64,000 nucleotides of DNA from Sphingomonas swuensis (GCF_039538045.1 NZ_BAABBQ010000001.1:62001-126000), one strand, 5' to 3'. Counted from the first letter of the stretch, positions 49,914 through 58,334 are shown. Made by a program: numbers and translations. Notes: generated from the letters alone by a model not told the origin.

Positions 49914-49939
49914 GCGCTCCCTGTCCTGTTCGGGAGCGC
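49914..49939 (-). promoter_or_regulatory. Hairpin sequestering the urcA-family gene's Shine-Dalgarno
   Basis: On the minus strand GCGCTCCC pairs perfectly with GGGAGCGC (8 bp, 10-nt loop GAACAGGACA); the second arm contains the ribosome site GGGAG and ends 5 nt before the ATG. It could be an RNA thermometer, a ligand- or sRNA-controlled switch, or a fixed brake. Confidence 0.6.
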
Positions 49940-50008
49940 TATGCGCCTTGGGAACGCTGGTCGGGAGCAACGATGTTGCGCTGCCGTTCTGCAGAAACGT
50001 TGAACCGC

Positions 50009-50332
50009 TTACTTCTCGTCGAGCCACCCTGGAGGCGCGGTCCCGACCTCGATGGTGGTCACCTTTTGAGCCGCGGGAGGCTTTGTCGGCGACTGCTTGC
50101 CGGGCCAGGCCACGACCATGATCCCGACCGCGAGGATCGCCAGGCCCATCATCAGCAGCGCGTAGGGCACCACCCCGAGCCAGGGACGCGGTTCATCGCT
50201 CGGATCCCCCCGGTCGTTGGCGGCGGATGCGCGAAGCAAGGCGGCCTGACGATGGGTCCGGCGCGGGCGACGGGGCGGCCAATAGTCTTCGGCCCGGGTC
50301 CAGGCCCGTGATTTTTCCTGCGGATTTGGCAT
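50009..50332 (-). CDS. Single-pass membrane protein of unknown function
   Basis: About 107 residues. A basic, Trp/Arg-rich N-terminal part (TRAEDYWPPRRPRRTHRQAAL, then DRGDPSDEPRPW) faces the cytoplasm, followed by one membrane helix (VVPYALLMMGLAILAVGIMVVAW) and a 25-residue Lys/Pro periplasmic tail. No family recognised. ATG 50332 is used; an ATG at 50413 would add 27 less plausible residues. It is divergent from the penicillin-binding protein gene. Confidence 0.7.
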   Translation of the reverse strand: MPNPQEKSRAWTRAEDYWPPRRPRRTHRQAALLRASAANDRGDPSDEPRPWLGVVPYALLMMGLAILAVGIMVVAWPGKQSPTKPPAAQKVTTIEVGTAPPGWLDEK

Positions 50333-50465
50333 GGCTGAAGGGGGAACGCACCAGTTGAAGCGGGGCTGCACGACCCGGCGCAAAGTCCATCCTCCGGTCG
50401 CGTAATCGGCCACGAAGAGCGCCGCACTTGCCGCTCCCGATGAGAGCCCCTAACCCGTTGCCCTC

Positions 50466-52595
50466 ATGGCCAAGCAGCCCGCTCGACCCCGCCCCGCCCA
50501 AGCCTCGGCCATGCCTGCCCCGGCGCGAGGCGGATGGTTCCTCTCCCTCATCAAATGGGGAGTGGTGCTGGCCCTCTTCGGGCTGGTCGCGCTCGGCGTC
50601 GCGGTCGCGGTCGCCTACACCCAGTTGCCATCCTACCAGAGCCTGTCGAACCGCTCGGACCTAGGCCAGAACATCCGGGTCCGCTCGGCCGACGGCAAGC
50701 TGCTTGTCCAGCTCGGCCCCAATCTCGGCGAATGGATCAGCTACGGCGACATTCCTCCGACGATGCGCGCGGCGATGATCGCGGTCGAGGACAAGCGCTT
50801 CCGCCACCATCCCGGAGTCGACCCGATCGGCGTCGCGCGCTCGTTCAAGGTCCGCGTGCAGACCGGGCGGTTCAGCCAGGGTGGCTCGACCATCACCCAG
50901 CAGCTCGCCCGCAACATCTTCCTGACCAACAGCAAGACATTCGGGCGCAAGCTGCGCGAGGCAGTGCTGGCGCTCGCGCTCGAGCGGAAGTTCAGCAAGG
51001 ACCAGATCCTCGAGCTGTACCTCAATCGCGTCTACTTTGGTGGTGGCGCCTACGGCATCGACGCCGCCAGCCGGACCTTCTTCGGCCATCCCGCGACCGC
51101 TCTCAGCCTCGGCGAGGCGACCATCATCGCCGGGCTGGTCAAGGCGCCGAGCAACTATTCGCCCACTGCCGACGTCGAGGCCGCCCAGGGCCGCGCCGGC
51201 GTGGTCCTGAAGTCGATGGTCGACAACGGCTTCGTTTCCGCCAGCGCGGCCGCTTCCGTCGATCCGGCCAAGATCGTGGTCCAGCAGGGCGCCAAGCAGA
51301 ACAGCATCCGCTACTTCACCGACTGGGCACTCCCGCAGCTCGACACGCTCATCGACGAGAGCAACGAGCCGATCGAGGTGTGGACCACGCTCGACACGCG
51401 TATGCAGGGCGCGGCCGACCGCGCGATCAACGCCAACTCGCCCAAGGGTGCGCAGGGTGCCCTCGTCGCCCTCGACCGCGACGGCGCGGTCCGGGCGATG
51501 ATCGGCGGACGCGACTATGTGTCGAGCATCTACAATCGCGCGACCCAGGCGCAGCGCCAGCCCGGCTCGGCCTTCAAGCTGTTCGTCTACCTCGCCGCGC
51601 TCGAATCGGGGATGAAGCCGACCACCACGCTGGTCGACGAGCCGATCACGATCGAGGGCTGGCAGCCTCGCAATTCGACCCGCACGCACCTCGGCGCGGT
51701 GTCGCTTCGTGAGGCCTTTGCCCGCTCGATCAACACGATCAGCGCCAAGATCGGGGCTGAGCTCGGCTTTTCCACCATTGCCGACATGGCCCAGCGCTTC
51801 GGCATCACCTCGTCCATTTCGACCTATCCCTCCATGGTGCTGGGGACGAGCGACGTGCGGCTGCTCGACATGACCCGCGCCTATGCGGCGGTCGCCAATC
51901 GCGGCGTTTCGGTCCTGCCCTATGCGATCACCCGGGTGACCGCCGCCGACGGTCGCCTGCTCTATCGTCATGCCGCCGACGAGCAGCGGACGCTGGTCGC
52001 GCCGTGGGTCGCGGCGGAGATGACCGACCTTCTCCAGACCGCGGTGATGAGCGGAACCGGCCGGGCCGCGCAGATCGGCCGCCCGGTGGCGGGCAAGACC
52101 GGGACCACCAGTTCCAACAAGGACGGCTGGTTCATCGGCTTCTCGAGCGGGATCACGACCGGCGTCTGGATGGGACGCGACGACGCGCGCACCATCGGCG
52201 GGCTCCAGGGCGGCACCGCCCCCGCGCGCGCCTTCCACGATTTCATGGTCGCCGCGGTCGCCGGCCGCCCGCTCGAGCAGTTCGAGACCGAGGTTCCAAT
52301 GCCCAACTGGCAGCTCGAGCCGGGCGAGGATACCTATTCGGACAATGGCGTGGTCGGGATCGAGCCGCTGGTCGACGAGAATGGCAATCCGATCGGCACG
52401 CCGTCGTCCGATCCGCTCGGACCGCAGTCGCCGCCCACCGACCAGGCTCCGCAGGGAACGGTTCCGGAGCAAGGCGAACTCGACCGGATCTTCGGAGGCG
52501 ATCTGCCTCCACCCGAGCGGCAGCCCGCCCCCGCCCCGGCCCCCTCAGCTCCGGCCGACGGCGCGCAGCGACGGCCCGAGCCGACGCAATTCTGA
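50466..52595 (+). CDS. Class A penicillin-binding protein (PBP1A-type)
   Basis: 709-residue bifunctional peptidoglycan synthase: a cytoplasmic basic tail, one membrane helix (about 28-50), then a GT51 glycosyltransferase (EDKRFRHHPGVD near residue 107, QGGSTITQQLARNIF near 140, RKFSKDQILELYLN) and a transpeptidase with SxxK in PGSAFKLFV near 366, SIN near 422 and KTGTTSSNKDGW near 542. The C-terminal 100 residues are Pro/Gly/Asp-rich and probably disordered. It polymerises and crosslinks the wall in the periplasm. Its 3' end overlaps the convergent metallopeptidase gene by 51 nt. Confidence 0.95.
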   Translation: MAKQPARPRPAQASAMPAPARGGWFLSLIKWGVVLALFGLVALGVAVAVAYTQLPSYQSLSNRSDLGQNIRVRSADGKLLVQLGPNLGEWISYGDIPPTMRAAMIAVEDKRFRHHPGVDPIGVARSFKVRVQTGRFSQGGSTITQQLARNIFLTNSKTFGRKLREAVLALALERKFSKDQILELYLNRVYFGGGAYGIDAASRTFFGHPATALSLGEATIIAGLVKAPSNYSPTADVEAAQGRAGVVLKSMVDNGFVSASAAASVDPAKIVVQQGAKQNSIRYFTDWALPQLDTLIDESNEPIEVWTTLDTRMQGAADRAINANSPKGAQGALVALDRDGAVRAMIGGRDYVSSIYNRATQAQRQPGSAFKLFVYLAALESGMKPTTTLVDEPITIEGWQPRNSTRTHLGAVSLREAFARSINTISAKIGAELGFSTIADMAQRFGITSSISTYPSMVLGTSDVRLLDMTRAYAAVANRGVSVLPYAITRVTAADGRLLYRHAADEQRTLVAPWVAAEMTDLLQTAVMSGTGRAAQIGRPVAGKTGTTSSNKDGWFIGFSSGITTGVWMGRDDARTIGGLQGGTAPARAFHDFMVAAVAGRPLEQFETEVPMPNWQLEPGEDTYSDNGVVGIEPLVDENGNPIGTPSSDPLGPQSPPTDQAPQGTVPEQGELDRIFGGDLPPPERQPAPAPAPSAPADGAQRRPEPTQF

Positions 52596-53237
52596 GCGGG
52601 CGCAGGCCACCGGCCCGCCATAGAGATGCTCTTCCGCCTGCTTGAACGCGGGCGAATGATCCATGTGGAGGCGGTGGGCGACCTCATGCGCGACCACGAA
52701 GCGGAGAAGCTCCGGTGGGGCGAGGATCAGCCGCCAGCAGTAGCGGATGTTGCCGCTCGACGAGCAGCTCCCCCAGCGGCTGACCGGATCGCCGATGCTG
52801 ACCGCGCGCACGGTCACCCCGGCATTTGCGGCCACCGTCGCAGTCAGTGCGCTCAGCCGTTCCCGCGCCAGCGCCTTCAGCCAGCGATCGACCGCTCCCG
52901 AGACGCTCGCCGAAGGTCCGCCGACGAGCAGCATGTCGCCGCTTCGACCAACACCTCGCCGCATCGCGGGCTCATGCCGGATGGTCAGCCACTCGCCCTC
53001 GACAGGGATTTGCGCGCCATCGGCAAAGGGTTGGCCCGCCGGAGCCTTCTCGAGCTGGCGGTCGATCCATGACCGCTGCTCGACCGCCCAGTCGATCGCC
53101 TTTCGCGGCGAGGTCCGCCACGGCACCGTCAGCTTGAGCAGCTTGCGGTCATGGTCGACCCGCAGCCGCATGCGCCGGGCGCGCCGCATCCGCGTCACCG
53201 CGATCGGCAGCGGCAGCCCGGGATGTTCAGAGATCAC
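52545..53237 (-). CDS. YgjP/SprT-like zinc metallopeptidase
   Basis: 230 residues of the YgjP-like (DUF45, M48-related) family. The zinc motif is VVAHEVAHRLHMDHSPAFK, with the HExxH pair and a third His, preceded by SRWGSCSSSGNIRYCWRLIL, both diagnostic. No signal peptide, so cytoplasmic. Substrate unknown. The start at 53237 overlaps the end of the upstream YcgN gene by 11 nt. The last 17 codons overlap the penicillin-binding protein gene on the other strand. Confidence 0.92.
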   Translation of the reverse strand: MISEHPGLPLPIAVTRMRRARRMRLRVDHDRKLLKLTVPWRTSPRKAIDWAVEQRSWIDRQLEKAPAGQPFADGAQIPVEGEWLTIRHEPAMRRGVGRSGDMLLVGGPSASVSGAVDRWLKALARERLSALTATVAANAGVTVRAVSIGDPVSRWGSCSSSGNIRYCWRLILAPPELLRFVVAHEVAHRLHMDHSPAFKQAEEHLYGGPVACARSELRRLGPSLRAVGRS

Positions 53238-53676
53238 GGTCGGTCAGGTGGAACTCGAGCTCGCCCGCGTCGACCTCGCTGATCGTCCAGCCGCGGGTCG
53301 ACATGCCCGCCTCATGCACGCTCTCGCGACTTCCGCTCTCGAGATAGTGCCAGGCGGGAAGCGGTTCGCCGAAGGCGCGCAGCTTGTAGGCGCAGGTCAC
53401 CGGAAGCCATTCGAGCTCCTCGAGCTTGTCCTTCGACAACTGGACGCAATCGGTCACCCACTTGCGCCGGTTCGCATAGTCGGTGCAGCGCCCGTGCTTA
53501 CGGTCGAGCAGCTTGCAGGCGACATTGGTCGGGTAGAGCTCGCCGGTGTCCGCATCCTCGAGCTTGTGCAGGCAGCAGCGGCCGCAGCCGTCGCACAGCG
53601 CCTCCCACTGCCCGGCATCGAGCGCGGACAAGGGCTGGTTCCACCAGCGGTCGTTGGGAGTGGTCGGCTTGTTCAT
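53227..53676 (-). CDS. YcgN family cysteine-cluster protein (UPF0260)
   Basis: 149 residues with the YcgN pattern of conserved cysteines: ALCDGCGRCCLHKLED, NVACKLLD, GRCTDYANR, DCVQLSKD and VTCAYKL. Such CxxCxxCC clusters suggest an Fe-S or zinc site, and related YkgJ/YcgN proteins are proposed metal-binding proteins, but the role is not known. Overlaps the YgjP-like gene by 11 nt, so the two are co-transcribed. Divergent from the ankyrin-protein gene by 64 bp. Confidence 0.93.
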   Translation of the reverse strand: MNKPTTPNDRWWNQPLSALDAGQWEALCDGCGRCCLHKLEDADTGELYPTNVACKLLDRKHGRCTDYANRRKWVTDCVQLSKDKLEELEWLPVTCAYKLRAFGEPLPAWHYLESGSRESVHEAGMSTRGWTISEVDAGELEFHLTDRDL

Positions 53677-53740
53677 TGGCCGCGCAGACTTGGTCTGCTA
53701 CGGCGCGGCAATCAAGCTTTCTGATCGGGTGGGCACGAGA

Positions 53741-54337
53741 ATGTCGAAGGGGTTCAAGCTGTTGACCGCGCTTTGCCTGGGGGCGATCGCGCTTCCCGCA
53801 TCGGCGCAGTTCGCCAATTCGGGCTACTCTTTCGTTCAGGCCGTGCGCGAACGCGACGGCACCAAGGCGACCCAGCTGCTCGACGCTCCGGGATCCAACG
53901 TCATCAACTTCCGCGACGACAAGGGCGAGAGCGCGCTGCATGTCGTGGCGGGCGCGCGTGACCTTCAGTTCATGCGCTTCATCCTCGGTCGGCGTGCCGA
54001 TCCCAACCTTGGCAACCGGTCAGGCGACACCCCGCTGGTGATCGCATCGCGGATCGGTTTCCTCGACGGCGTCGACCTGCTTCTCCGCAATGGCGCCCAG
54101 GTCGACAAGGCCAACCGGCTCGGCGAGACCGCGCTGATCATCGCCGTGCAGCAGCGGCAGCTGCCCGTGGTCCGTCGCCTGCTCGAAAGCGGGGCCAATC
54201 CTGACCGAACCGACAATGCCACGGGCCGCAGCGCGCGCGACTATGCCAAGGTCGATTCGCGCGGGGCCGAGCTGCTGCGCATGATGGACTCGGCGCGGCC
54301 CAAGACCCCGTCGATCGTGTCCGGCCCGAAGCTCTGA
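53741..54337 (+). CDS. Exported ankyrin-repeat protein
   Basis: 198 residues. The signal peptide ends at LPASAQF. Four to five ankyrin repeats follow: GYSFVQAVRERDGTKATQLLD, KGESALHVVAGARDLQFMRFIL, SGDTPLVIASRIGFLDGVDLLL, LGETALIIAVQQRQLPVVRRLL and TGRSARDYAKVDSRGAELLRMM. Likely a periplasmic protein-binding module of unknown partner. ATG 53741 is chosen for the signal peptide; the open frame upstream is unconserved. Its stop is 1 nt from that of the convergent mmcB-like gene. Confidence 0.88.
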   Translation: MSKGFKLLTALCLGAIALPASAQFANSGYSFVQAVRERDGTKATQLLDAPGSNVINFRDDKGESALHVVAGARDLQFMRFILGRRADPNLGNRSGDTPLVIASRIGFLDGVDLLLRNGAQVDKANRLGETALIIAVQQRQLPVVRRLLESGANPDRTDNATGRSARDYAKVDSRGAELLRMMDSARPKTPSIVSGPKL

Positions 54338-54338
54338 G

Positions 54339-54836
54339 CTACTGACCGAAGCCGAGCGTCGGGTCGATCTGCGCGCTGAGGCGGCGGGCGGCACGGCGGG
54401 CGAAGCGGAGCAGTTCTGCCTTGCGGCGAGCGGGCGCGAGCGGGCGATGCGGTGCTTCGCGCAATACCGCCGCGTCGTAGCGATCGGCGACGATCACCCC
54501 GGCAGTGTCGGGAAGGAATCGGTTCTCCTCGAGCAGCCCGGCAAGATGGCCCGGCACCGCCCAGTAGAAGCGGTCGCAATAATCGAGATAGTCGGTCCAC
54601 TTGCAGTCGCCCGACAGGTCGGCGCGGCTGACCTTGATCTCGACGATGACCAGCTGCCCCTTGGGATCGATCCCCATCAGGTCCGCCCGCCTCCCATTGG
54701 GGAGCGGGACTTCGCAGATGGCGAACAGGTCGCGACGGCAGAACAGCCGCGTGACTCCGCGCGCGACTTCGGCGGCAACCGGGGGAAGATCGGCGAAGCA
54801 GTCGCCCGGAACGATGGAATCAGGAGAGGTGGACAC
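54339..54836 (-). CDS. mmcB: MmcB family DNA repair protein
   Basis: 165 residues. The block RDLFAICEVPLPNGRRADLMGIDPKGQLVIVEIK, with the Asp and the ExK pair of a PD-(D/E)xK nuclease fold, and DCKWTDYLDYCDRFYWAVP are MmcB signatures. In Caulobacter, mmcB is needed for the damage-induced mutagenesis pathway together with ImuA/ImuB/DnaE2. A GTG start at 54836 is used. No imuAB or dnaE2 is in the window, but the Y-family dinB is. Cytoplasmic. Confidence 0.9.
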   Translation of the reverse strand: MSTSPDSIVPGDCFADLPPVAAEVARGVTRLFCRRDLFAICEVPLPNGRRADLMGIDPKGQLVIVEIKVSRADLSGDCKWTDYLDYCDRFYWAVPGHLAGLLEENRFLPDTAGVIVADRYDAAVLREAPHRPLAPARRKAELLRFARRAARRLSAQIDPTLGFGQ

Positions 54837-54868
54837 GCCCTGTTTCTAGAACAGGACGGGAACGAAGC

Positions 54869-55537
54869 CTAGCGGTAGAAGACGTGGTTGCCGACCGACG
54901 CGACGCGGGTCAGGCGCCAGCCCGGGCTGACCCGGCGGGCATGGAAGAACATGGCCTTGCCGATGTTGCTGGCATGAAGCGCGCCGTCGACGATGCGAGC
55001 GATGGCGACCGCATTCTTCCACTGGACGCCGCCCTTGTTCACTGCGGGCCAGCGGCCGCCGCGAACGAAGCTGAACTGGCCGCGCTGGGTCAGCACGCCG
55101 CAATAAGTGGAGGGGAAGCGACCCTTGCTGTTCGCACGGTTGGCAATGACCTGCCCGACCGCGAGCTGCCCGGCAAGCGGCTCGCTCTTGCTCTCGAAGT
55201 AGACGCCGGCGGCAAGGCACTCGAGCTCGCGGCTGCCGGCGTCGGTGCGGCGCAGCTTGGCGACGCTGTCCGACAGGCTCGCGCCGCGGATGGCGACTTC
55301 CTCGGCTTCACTATCGACGGGAGTCTGTGCGGGAGCCGCTTCCTCGGTTCCCGCGACGGTGGCAGGAGCGAGCGGATCGGCGGCGATCGGGGCAGTGACG
55401 AGGGGTTCGGCGGCTTCGTTGGCAGCGACGGCGGCGACGGCCTGTTCGGTGGCGGTACCCGGGCGGACCTGGGCCGGAGCAACGGAACCTGCGCTGAGCG
55501 CAGTGGCGGCAACCATCAAGGCGAAACGACGAACCAC
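54869..55537 (-). CDS. SleB/CwlJ-type cell wall hydrolase
   Basis: 222 residues: signal peptide (VRRFALMVAATALSAGSVAPAQ), an Ala/Pro/Glu-rich spacer of about 80 residues, then a Hydrolase_2 domain (LECLAAGVYFESKSEPLAGQLAVGQVIANRA, PSTYCGVLTQRGQFSFVRGGRWPAV, MFFHARRVSPGW) with the catalytic glutamate in YFES. It should cleave peptidoglycan in the periplasm, lytic-transglycosylase fashion. GTG 55537 is used; an internal ATG 21 nt on (MVAATAL) would shorten the signal. Monocistronic by context. Confidence 0.92.
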   Translation of the reverse strand: MVRRFALMVAATALSAGSVAPAQVRPGTATEQAVAAVAANEAAEPLVTAPIAADPLAPATVAGTEEAAPAQTPVDSEAEEVAIRGASLSDSVAKLRRTDAGSRELECLAAGVYFESKSEPLAGQLAVGQVIANRANSKGRFPSTYCGVLTQRGQFSFVRGGRWPAVNKGGVQWKNAVAIARIVDGALHASNIGKAMFFHARRVSPGWRLTRVASVGNHVFYR

Positions 55538-55640
55538 TTAGTACCCATCTTCGTGCGGTGGACCGGCAGACAGGTGCGTCGCTGACCTCCGCAAAGAGGC
55601 CTCGATGTCACGCCTGGGCTGATCCCCCGTCTCGCGCGTC

Positions 55641-55666
55641 TCCCCGGGCGTTTGACGACCCGGGGA
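55641..55666. promoter_or_regulatory. Stem-loop between DUF1491 gene and cell wall hydrolase gene
   Basis: TCCCCGGG (55641-55648) and CCCGGGGA (55659-55666) form a perfect 8-bp stem with a 10-nt loop, and no U-run on either side. It lies in the 187-bp gap on the minus strand, 59 nt after the DUF1491 stop, and may be its 3' end or a leader element of the hydrolase. Nothing else is recognised in this gap. Confidence 0.4.
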
Positions 55667-55724
55667 GCACCCCGCTCAAGAACTGTTCCTCGGTTCGTCG
55701 CATCCGAGTTCAAGCGCAAGGGCG

Positions 55725-56051
55725 TCAGATCATTTCAGCGATGAATCGTTCTGCCGACGGGACGTCCAGCTCCAATGTCCACAGATCGGGGTCGTTTCGA
55801 CGGGCACGCGCTACATGTTGATCGAGGTTGGCCGAATCACCTGCGGGGCGCGAGGACCAAGCGTAGATCCCCTTCGCGTCGAGAGAGCGCTCGACCAGCG
55901 CCATGGGCTGTCCACGTTCGAGCAGGACGAGGAGGATCGCCCCTCGCTCAGGGTCCCCGCGGTGCAAGACCGCCCCGAATCCGCCTGCCGCCTGTGCCCT
56001 TGCAAGCAGCGCCGACGCCTCCAGCTGCGCCGCCAGCCGGGCATCGCTCAT
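55725..56051 (-). CDS. DUF1491 family protein
   Basis: 108 residues. ARLAAQLEASALLARAQAAGGFGAVLHRGDPERGAILLVLLERG is the typical DUF1491 start, and the ending DPDLWTLELDVPSAERFIAE also fits. A small cytoplasmic alphaproteobacterial family with no known function. ATG 56051 overlaps the stop of the upstream thioesterase gene by 4 nt (ATGA), so the two are translated together. Upstream open frame is unconserved. Confidence 0.88.
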   Translation of the reverse strand: MSDARLAAQLEASALLARAQAAGGFGAVLHRGDPERGAILLVLLERGQPMALVERSLDAKGIYAWSSRPAGDSANLDQHVARARRNDPDLWTLELDVPSAERFIAEMI

Positions 56052-56512
56052 GGCGCTCGGTAGCCCTCGAGCCCAGCAAGCGCGATGTGCGAGCGGAGGA
56101 AGGTCCCGGTGCCGCGAGCGCATTCCTCGCCGCTCGAGTCGACGATCCGCGCTTCGGCCACGAACACGCGTCGCTTGCCCGAGACCCAGCGCCCCTCAGC
56201 CACCGCCGGGCCTTCGCGCATCGGCTTGGTGAAGTGGAGGTTGAAGGCGGTGGTCAGCAGGAAGCGGTCACTCACCAGGCTGTTGGCGGCGTAGAAGGCG
56301 GCATCGTCGAGCATCTTGAAGTAGAGCGTTCCGTGCGCGGCACCCGCGGCGTGGAAGCTGCTCGGCGAGACGAGGAAGTCGATCCGCGCCTCCCCTGCCG
56401 TGGCCAGGGTCAGACTCGATTCGAACAGGCGATTGATGGGCGCGGACGCGTAAAGGCTCTCGAGCGCACGGAAATGCGCATCGGCTCCGCGGTCAGGCGG
56501 CGTGCGGCTCAT
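56048..56512 (-). CDS. PaaI-like hotdog-fold thioesterase
   Basis: About 154 residues. The hotdog domain is visible: LTLATAGEARIDFLVSPSSFHAAGAAHGTLYFKMLDDAAFYAANS, with the HAAGAAHG and LDD segments where PaaI enzymes bind and cleave acyl-CoA, then LTTAFNLHFTKPMREG and EGRWVSGKRRVFVAEARI. Substrate unknown. ATG 56512 or GTG 56518 could start it; both lie inside the 3' end of ptsN, so it belongs to the hpf-ptsN-thioesterase-DUF1491 string. Confidence 0.87.
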   Translation of the reverse strand: MSRTPPDRGADAHFRALESLYASAPINRLFESSLTLATAGEARIDFLVSPSSFHAAGAAHGTLYFKMLDDAAFYAANSLVSDRFLLTTAFNLHFTKPMREGPAVAEGRWVSGKRRVFVAEARIVDSSGEECARGTGTFLRSHIALAGLEGYRAP

Positions 56513-56963
56513 CGACACCCATCAGCACCGCGGTCAGCGCGTCGCGCGATCGTGCTCCGCGCAATTTCTCAAGCGTCGGCCCGTGCCGAACGACTCGGCT
56601 GATCGCGGCGAGCGCCTTGAGATGATCGGCCCCGGCATCGGGCGGCGACAGCAACAGGAAGACGAGGTCGACCGGTCCCCCGTCGATCGCCTTATAGTCG
56701 ATCGGCTCGGCCAGGTGCGCGACCAGGCCGTAGATCCGGCGCAGGCTCGCGACCTTGCCGTGCGGGATGGCAACGCCGCCGCCAAAGCCGGTCGATCCCA
56801 GCCGCTCGCGATCGGCAAGCGCAGCGCTCAGTTCGGCCGCGTCCATCTGCAGGCGCGCGCCGGCGATCTGTCCCAAGGCATGGAACAGGGCGCGCTTGTT
56901 GGCCGCCGCGAGGGCGGGACGGCTCGCGTCAAAATCGAGAAAGCTGATCAACTGCATGCGCAT
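56493..56963 (-). CDS. ptsN: PTS IIA-type nitrogen regulatory protein PtsN
   Basis: 156-residue EIIA-Ntr/mannitol-IIA domain. The phosphorylatable histidine is in GGGVAIPHGKVASL; LVAHLAEPIDYKAIDGGPVDLVFLLLSPPDAGADHLKALAAISRVV is the conserved second half. In the nitrogen PTS it takes phosphate from NPr and regulates potassium uptake and stress responses; it does not itself move sugar. Starts at ATG 56963 or 56957. It follows hpf, the usual alphaproteobacterial order, but rpoN is not in front. Confidence 0.93.
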   Translation of the reverse strand: MRMQLISFLDFDASRPALAAANKRALFHALGQIAGARLQMDAAELSAALADRERLGSTGFGGGVAIPHGKVASLRRIYGLVAHLAEPIDYKAIDGGPVDLVFLLLSPPDAGADHLKALAAISRVVRHGPTLEKLRGARSRDALTAVLMGVDEPHAA

Positions 56964-57024
56964 CACTCTGGCGCCCACCGGGCGTGACTTCGCCGGGGCC
57001 AATGCCGCAACGAAGCGATGGGGT

Positions 57025-57600
57025 CTAGCGATCCCTGGGTTCGACCCAGCCGATGCTTCCATCGTCCCGCCGATAGACCATGTTGAAGGCACCCGACGCA
57101 CTGTTCCTGAACATCAGTGCATTGGTGTTGCGCAGGTCGAGCATCATCACCGCGTCCGAGACGCTCGTTTCCGGGATGTCGACGCGGGTCTCGGCGATGA
57201 CCGGCGGATGCTCGGGCACGGGCTCCTCGGGCGAAGGCGGAGGAGCAAACACCGTGTAGGCGGCATTGGCATCGAAGCCGTCGCGAGCGGCAGCGTCGCC
57301 CTTCCGTTCGCGCAGACGGGACTTGTAGCGCTTGAGCTGCCGTTCGATCTTGTCGGCGGCACCCTCGAACGCCTGGTGCGCATCATGGGCACGGTTGCTC
57401 GCCTTGAGCACGACGCCATTCACGACCGGCGCGACGATGTCGCAGATGAAGCCGTTGTCGTGCGGCCCCTTGCCGAAGGTTACGTTGGCCGTCGTCGCGC
57501 GAGCGAAATATCGCTCGGTAAGAGCCTCGAGACGGTCGGAGACATGGTTCTGAAGCGCCGCTCCGGTTTCGACCTGATGGCCTGCGACCCGAACTTCCAC
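57025..57600 (-). CDS. hpf: Long-form ribosome hibernation promoting factor
   Basis: 191 residues. The N-terminal S30AE domain (MEVRVAGHQVETGAALQNHVSDRLEALTERYF, then ICDIVAPVVNGVVLKASNRAHDAHQAFEGAADKIERQLKRYKSRLRERK) binds the 30S decoding centre; the C-terminal domain (VMMLDLRNTNALMFRNSASGAFNMVYRRDDGSIGWVEP) dimerises ribosomes into 100S particles. The GTG start at 57600 has AGGAGAG 7 nt upstream. The Pro-rich linker is about 35 residues. Followed after 61 nt by ptsN. Confidence 0.96.
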   Translation of the reverse strand: MEVRVAGHQVETGAALQNHVSDRLEALTERYFARATTANVTFGKGPHDNGFICDIVAPVVNGVVLKASNRAHDAHQAFEGAADKIERQLKRYKSRLRERKGDAAARDGFDANAAYTVFAPPPSPEEPVPEHPPVIAETRVDIPETSVSDAVMMLDLRNTNALMFRNSASGAFNMVYRRDDGSIGWVEPRDR

Positions 57601-57618
57601 TCTGTCTCTCCTCGTTGA

Positions 57619-58326
57619 TCAGGCTGCCGAGATGGTGGCCCAGATTGGCTCCTTGATGCCGGCCATGAAGCGTGCATGCGCATCGACCTCGGCAGCCGAC
57701 GGAGCATGCGGCCGCGGTGCACGAAACAGGCGGTTGCCAGCCGCGATGCTTGCGCCCGGCTGCGGCGAGCGCGCCGCCTCGCCGCTGCTGTCGGCAACCA
57801 GCGAGAGCCCGATCTGCCGGCCTCCGCTCAGCTCCACATAGACTTGGGCCAGAAGCTGGGCATCGAGCAGCGCGCCGTGCTTGACCCGCGCGGTGCGGTC
57901 GACCCCAAAGCGGGTGCAGAGCGCATCGAGGCTGTGCTTGGCGCCCGGATGCCGGGCCCGGGCCATGACCAGCGTGCAGATCATCCGGCTGAGGCAGACG
58001 GGATCGCGGCCGCAATGCTGGAGCTCGGCATTGAGGAAGCCGAAATCGAAGCCGGCATTATGCGCGATCAGCGGCGCGTCGCCGATGAAGTCGATGAGCT
58101 CGTCGCACTTGTCGCCGAACAGCGGCTTGTCGCTGAGGAAGATGGTCGACAGCCCGTGCACCGCTTCCGCCTCGCTCGGCATGCTGCGCTGGGGATTGAA
58201 GTAGGCGTGATACTCGCGCCCGGTCGGGCAGCGGTTGATGAGCTCGACGCAGCCGATCTCGACCATCCGATCGCCCGTCGCCGGGTTGATCCCGGTGGTC
58301 TCCGTATCGAACACGATTTCACGCAT
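57619..58326 (-). CDS. dnaQ: DNA polymerase III subunit epsilon (proofreading exonuclease)
   Basis: 235 residues of DEDDh exonuclease: Exo I VFDTETTGINP, Exo II IAHNAGFDFGFLNAEL and Exo III HGALLDAQLLAQVY with the catalytic His. It proofreads within the replicase. The C-terminal 60 residues (GASIAAGNRLFRAPRPHAPSAAE) would bind the alpha subunit and contain no obvious clamp motif. ATG 58326. The order dnaQ-coaE-aroE-maf leading away from oriC is conserved in alphaproteobacteria. Only 6 bp separate it from coaE. Confidence 0.96.
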   Translation of the reverse strand: MREIVFDTETTGINPATGDRMVEIGCVELINRCPTGREYHAYFNPQRSMPSEAEAVHGLSTIFLSDKPLFGDKCDELIDFIGDAPLIAHNAGFDFGFLNAELQHCGRDPVCLSRMICTLVMARARHPGAKHSLDALCTRFGVDRTARVKHGALLDAQLLAQVYVELSGGRQIGLSLVADSSGEAARSPQPGASIAAGNRLFRAPRPHAPSAAEVDAHARFMAGIKEPIWATISAA

Positions 58327-58334
58327 GCGAAAGG

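Noticed and set aside
50661-52472. A 603-codon minus-strand open frame opposite the penicillin-binding protein
   Set aside because: Shadow frame without family motifs; the plus strand carries GT51 and transpeptidase signatures.
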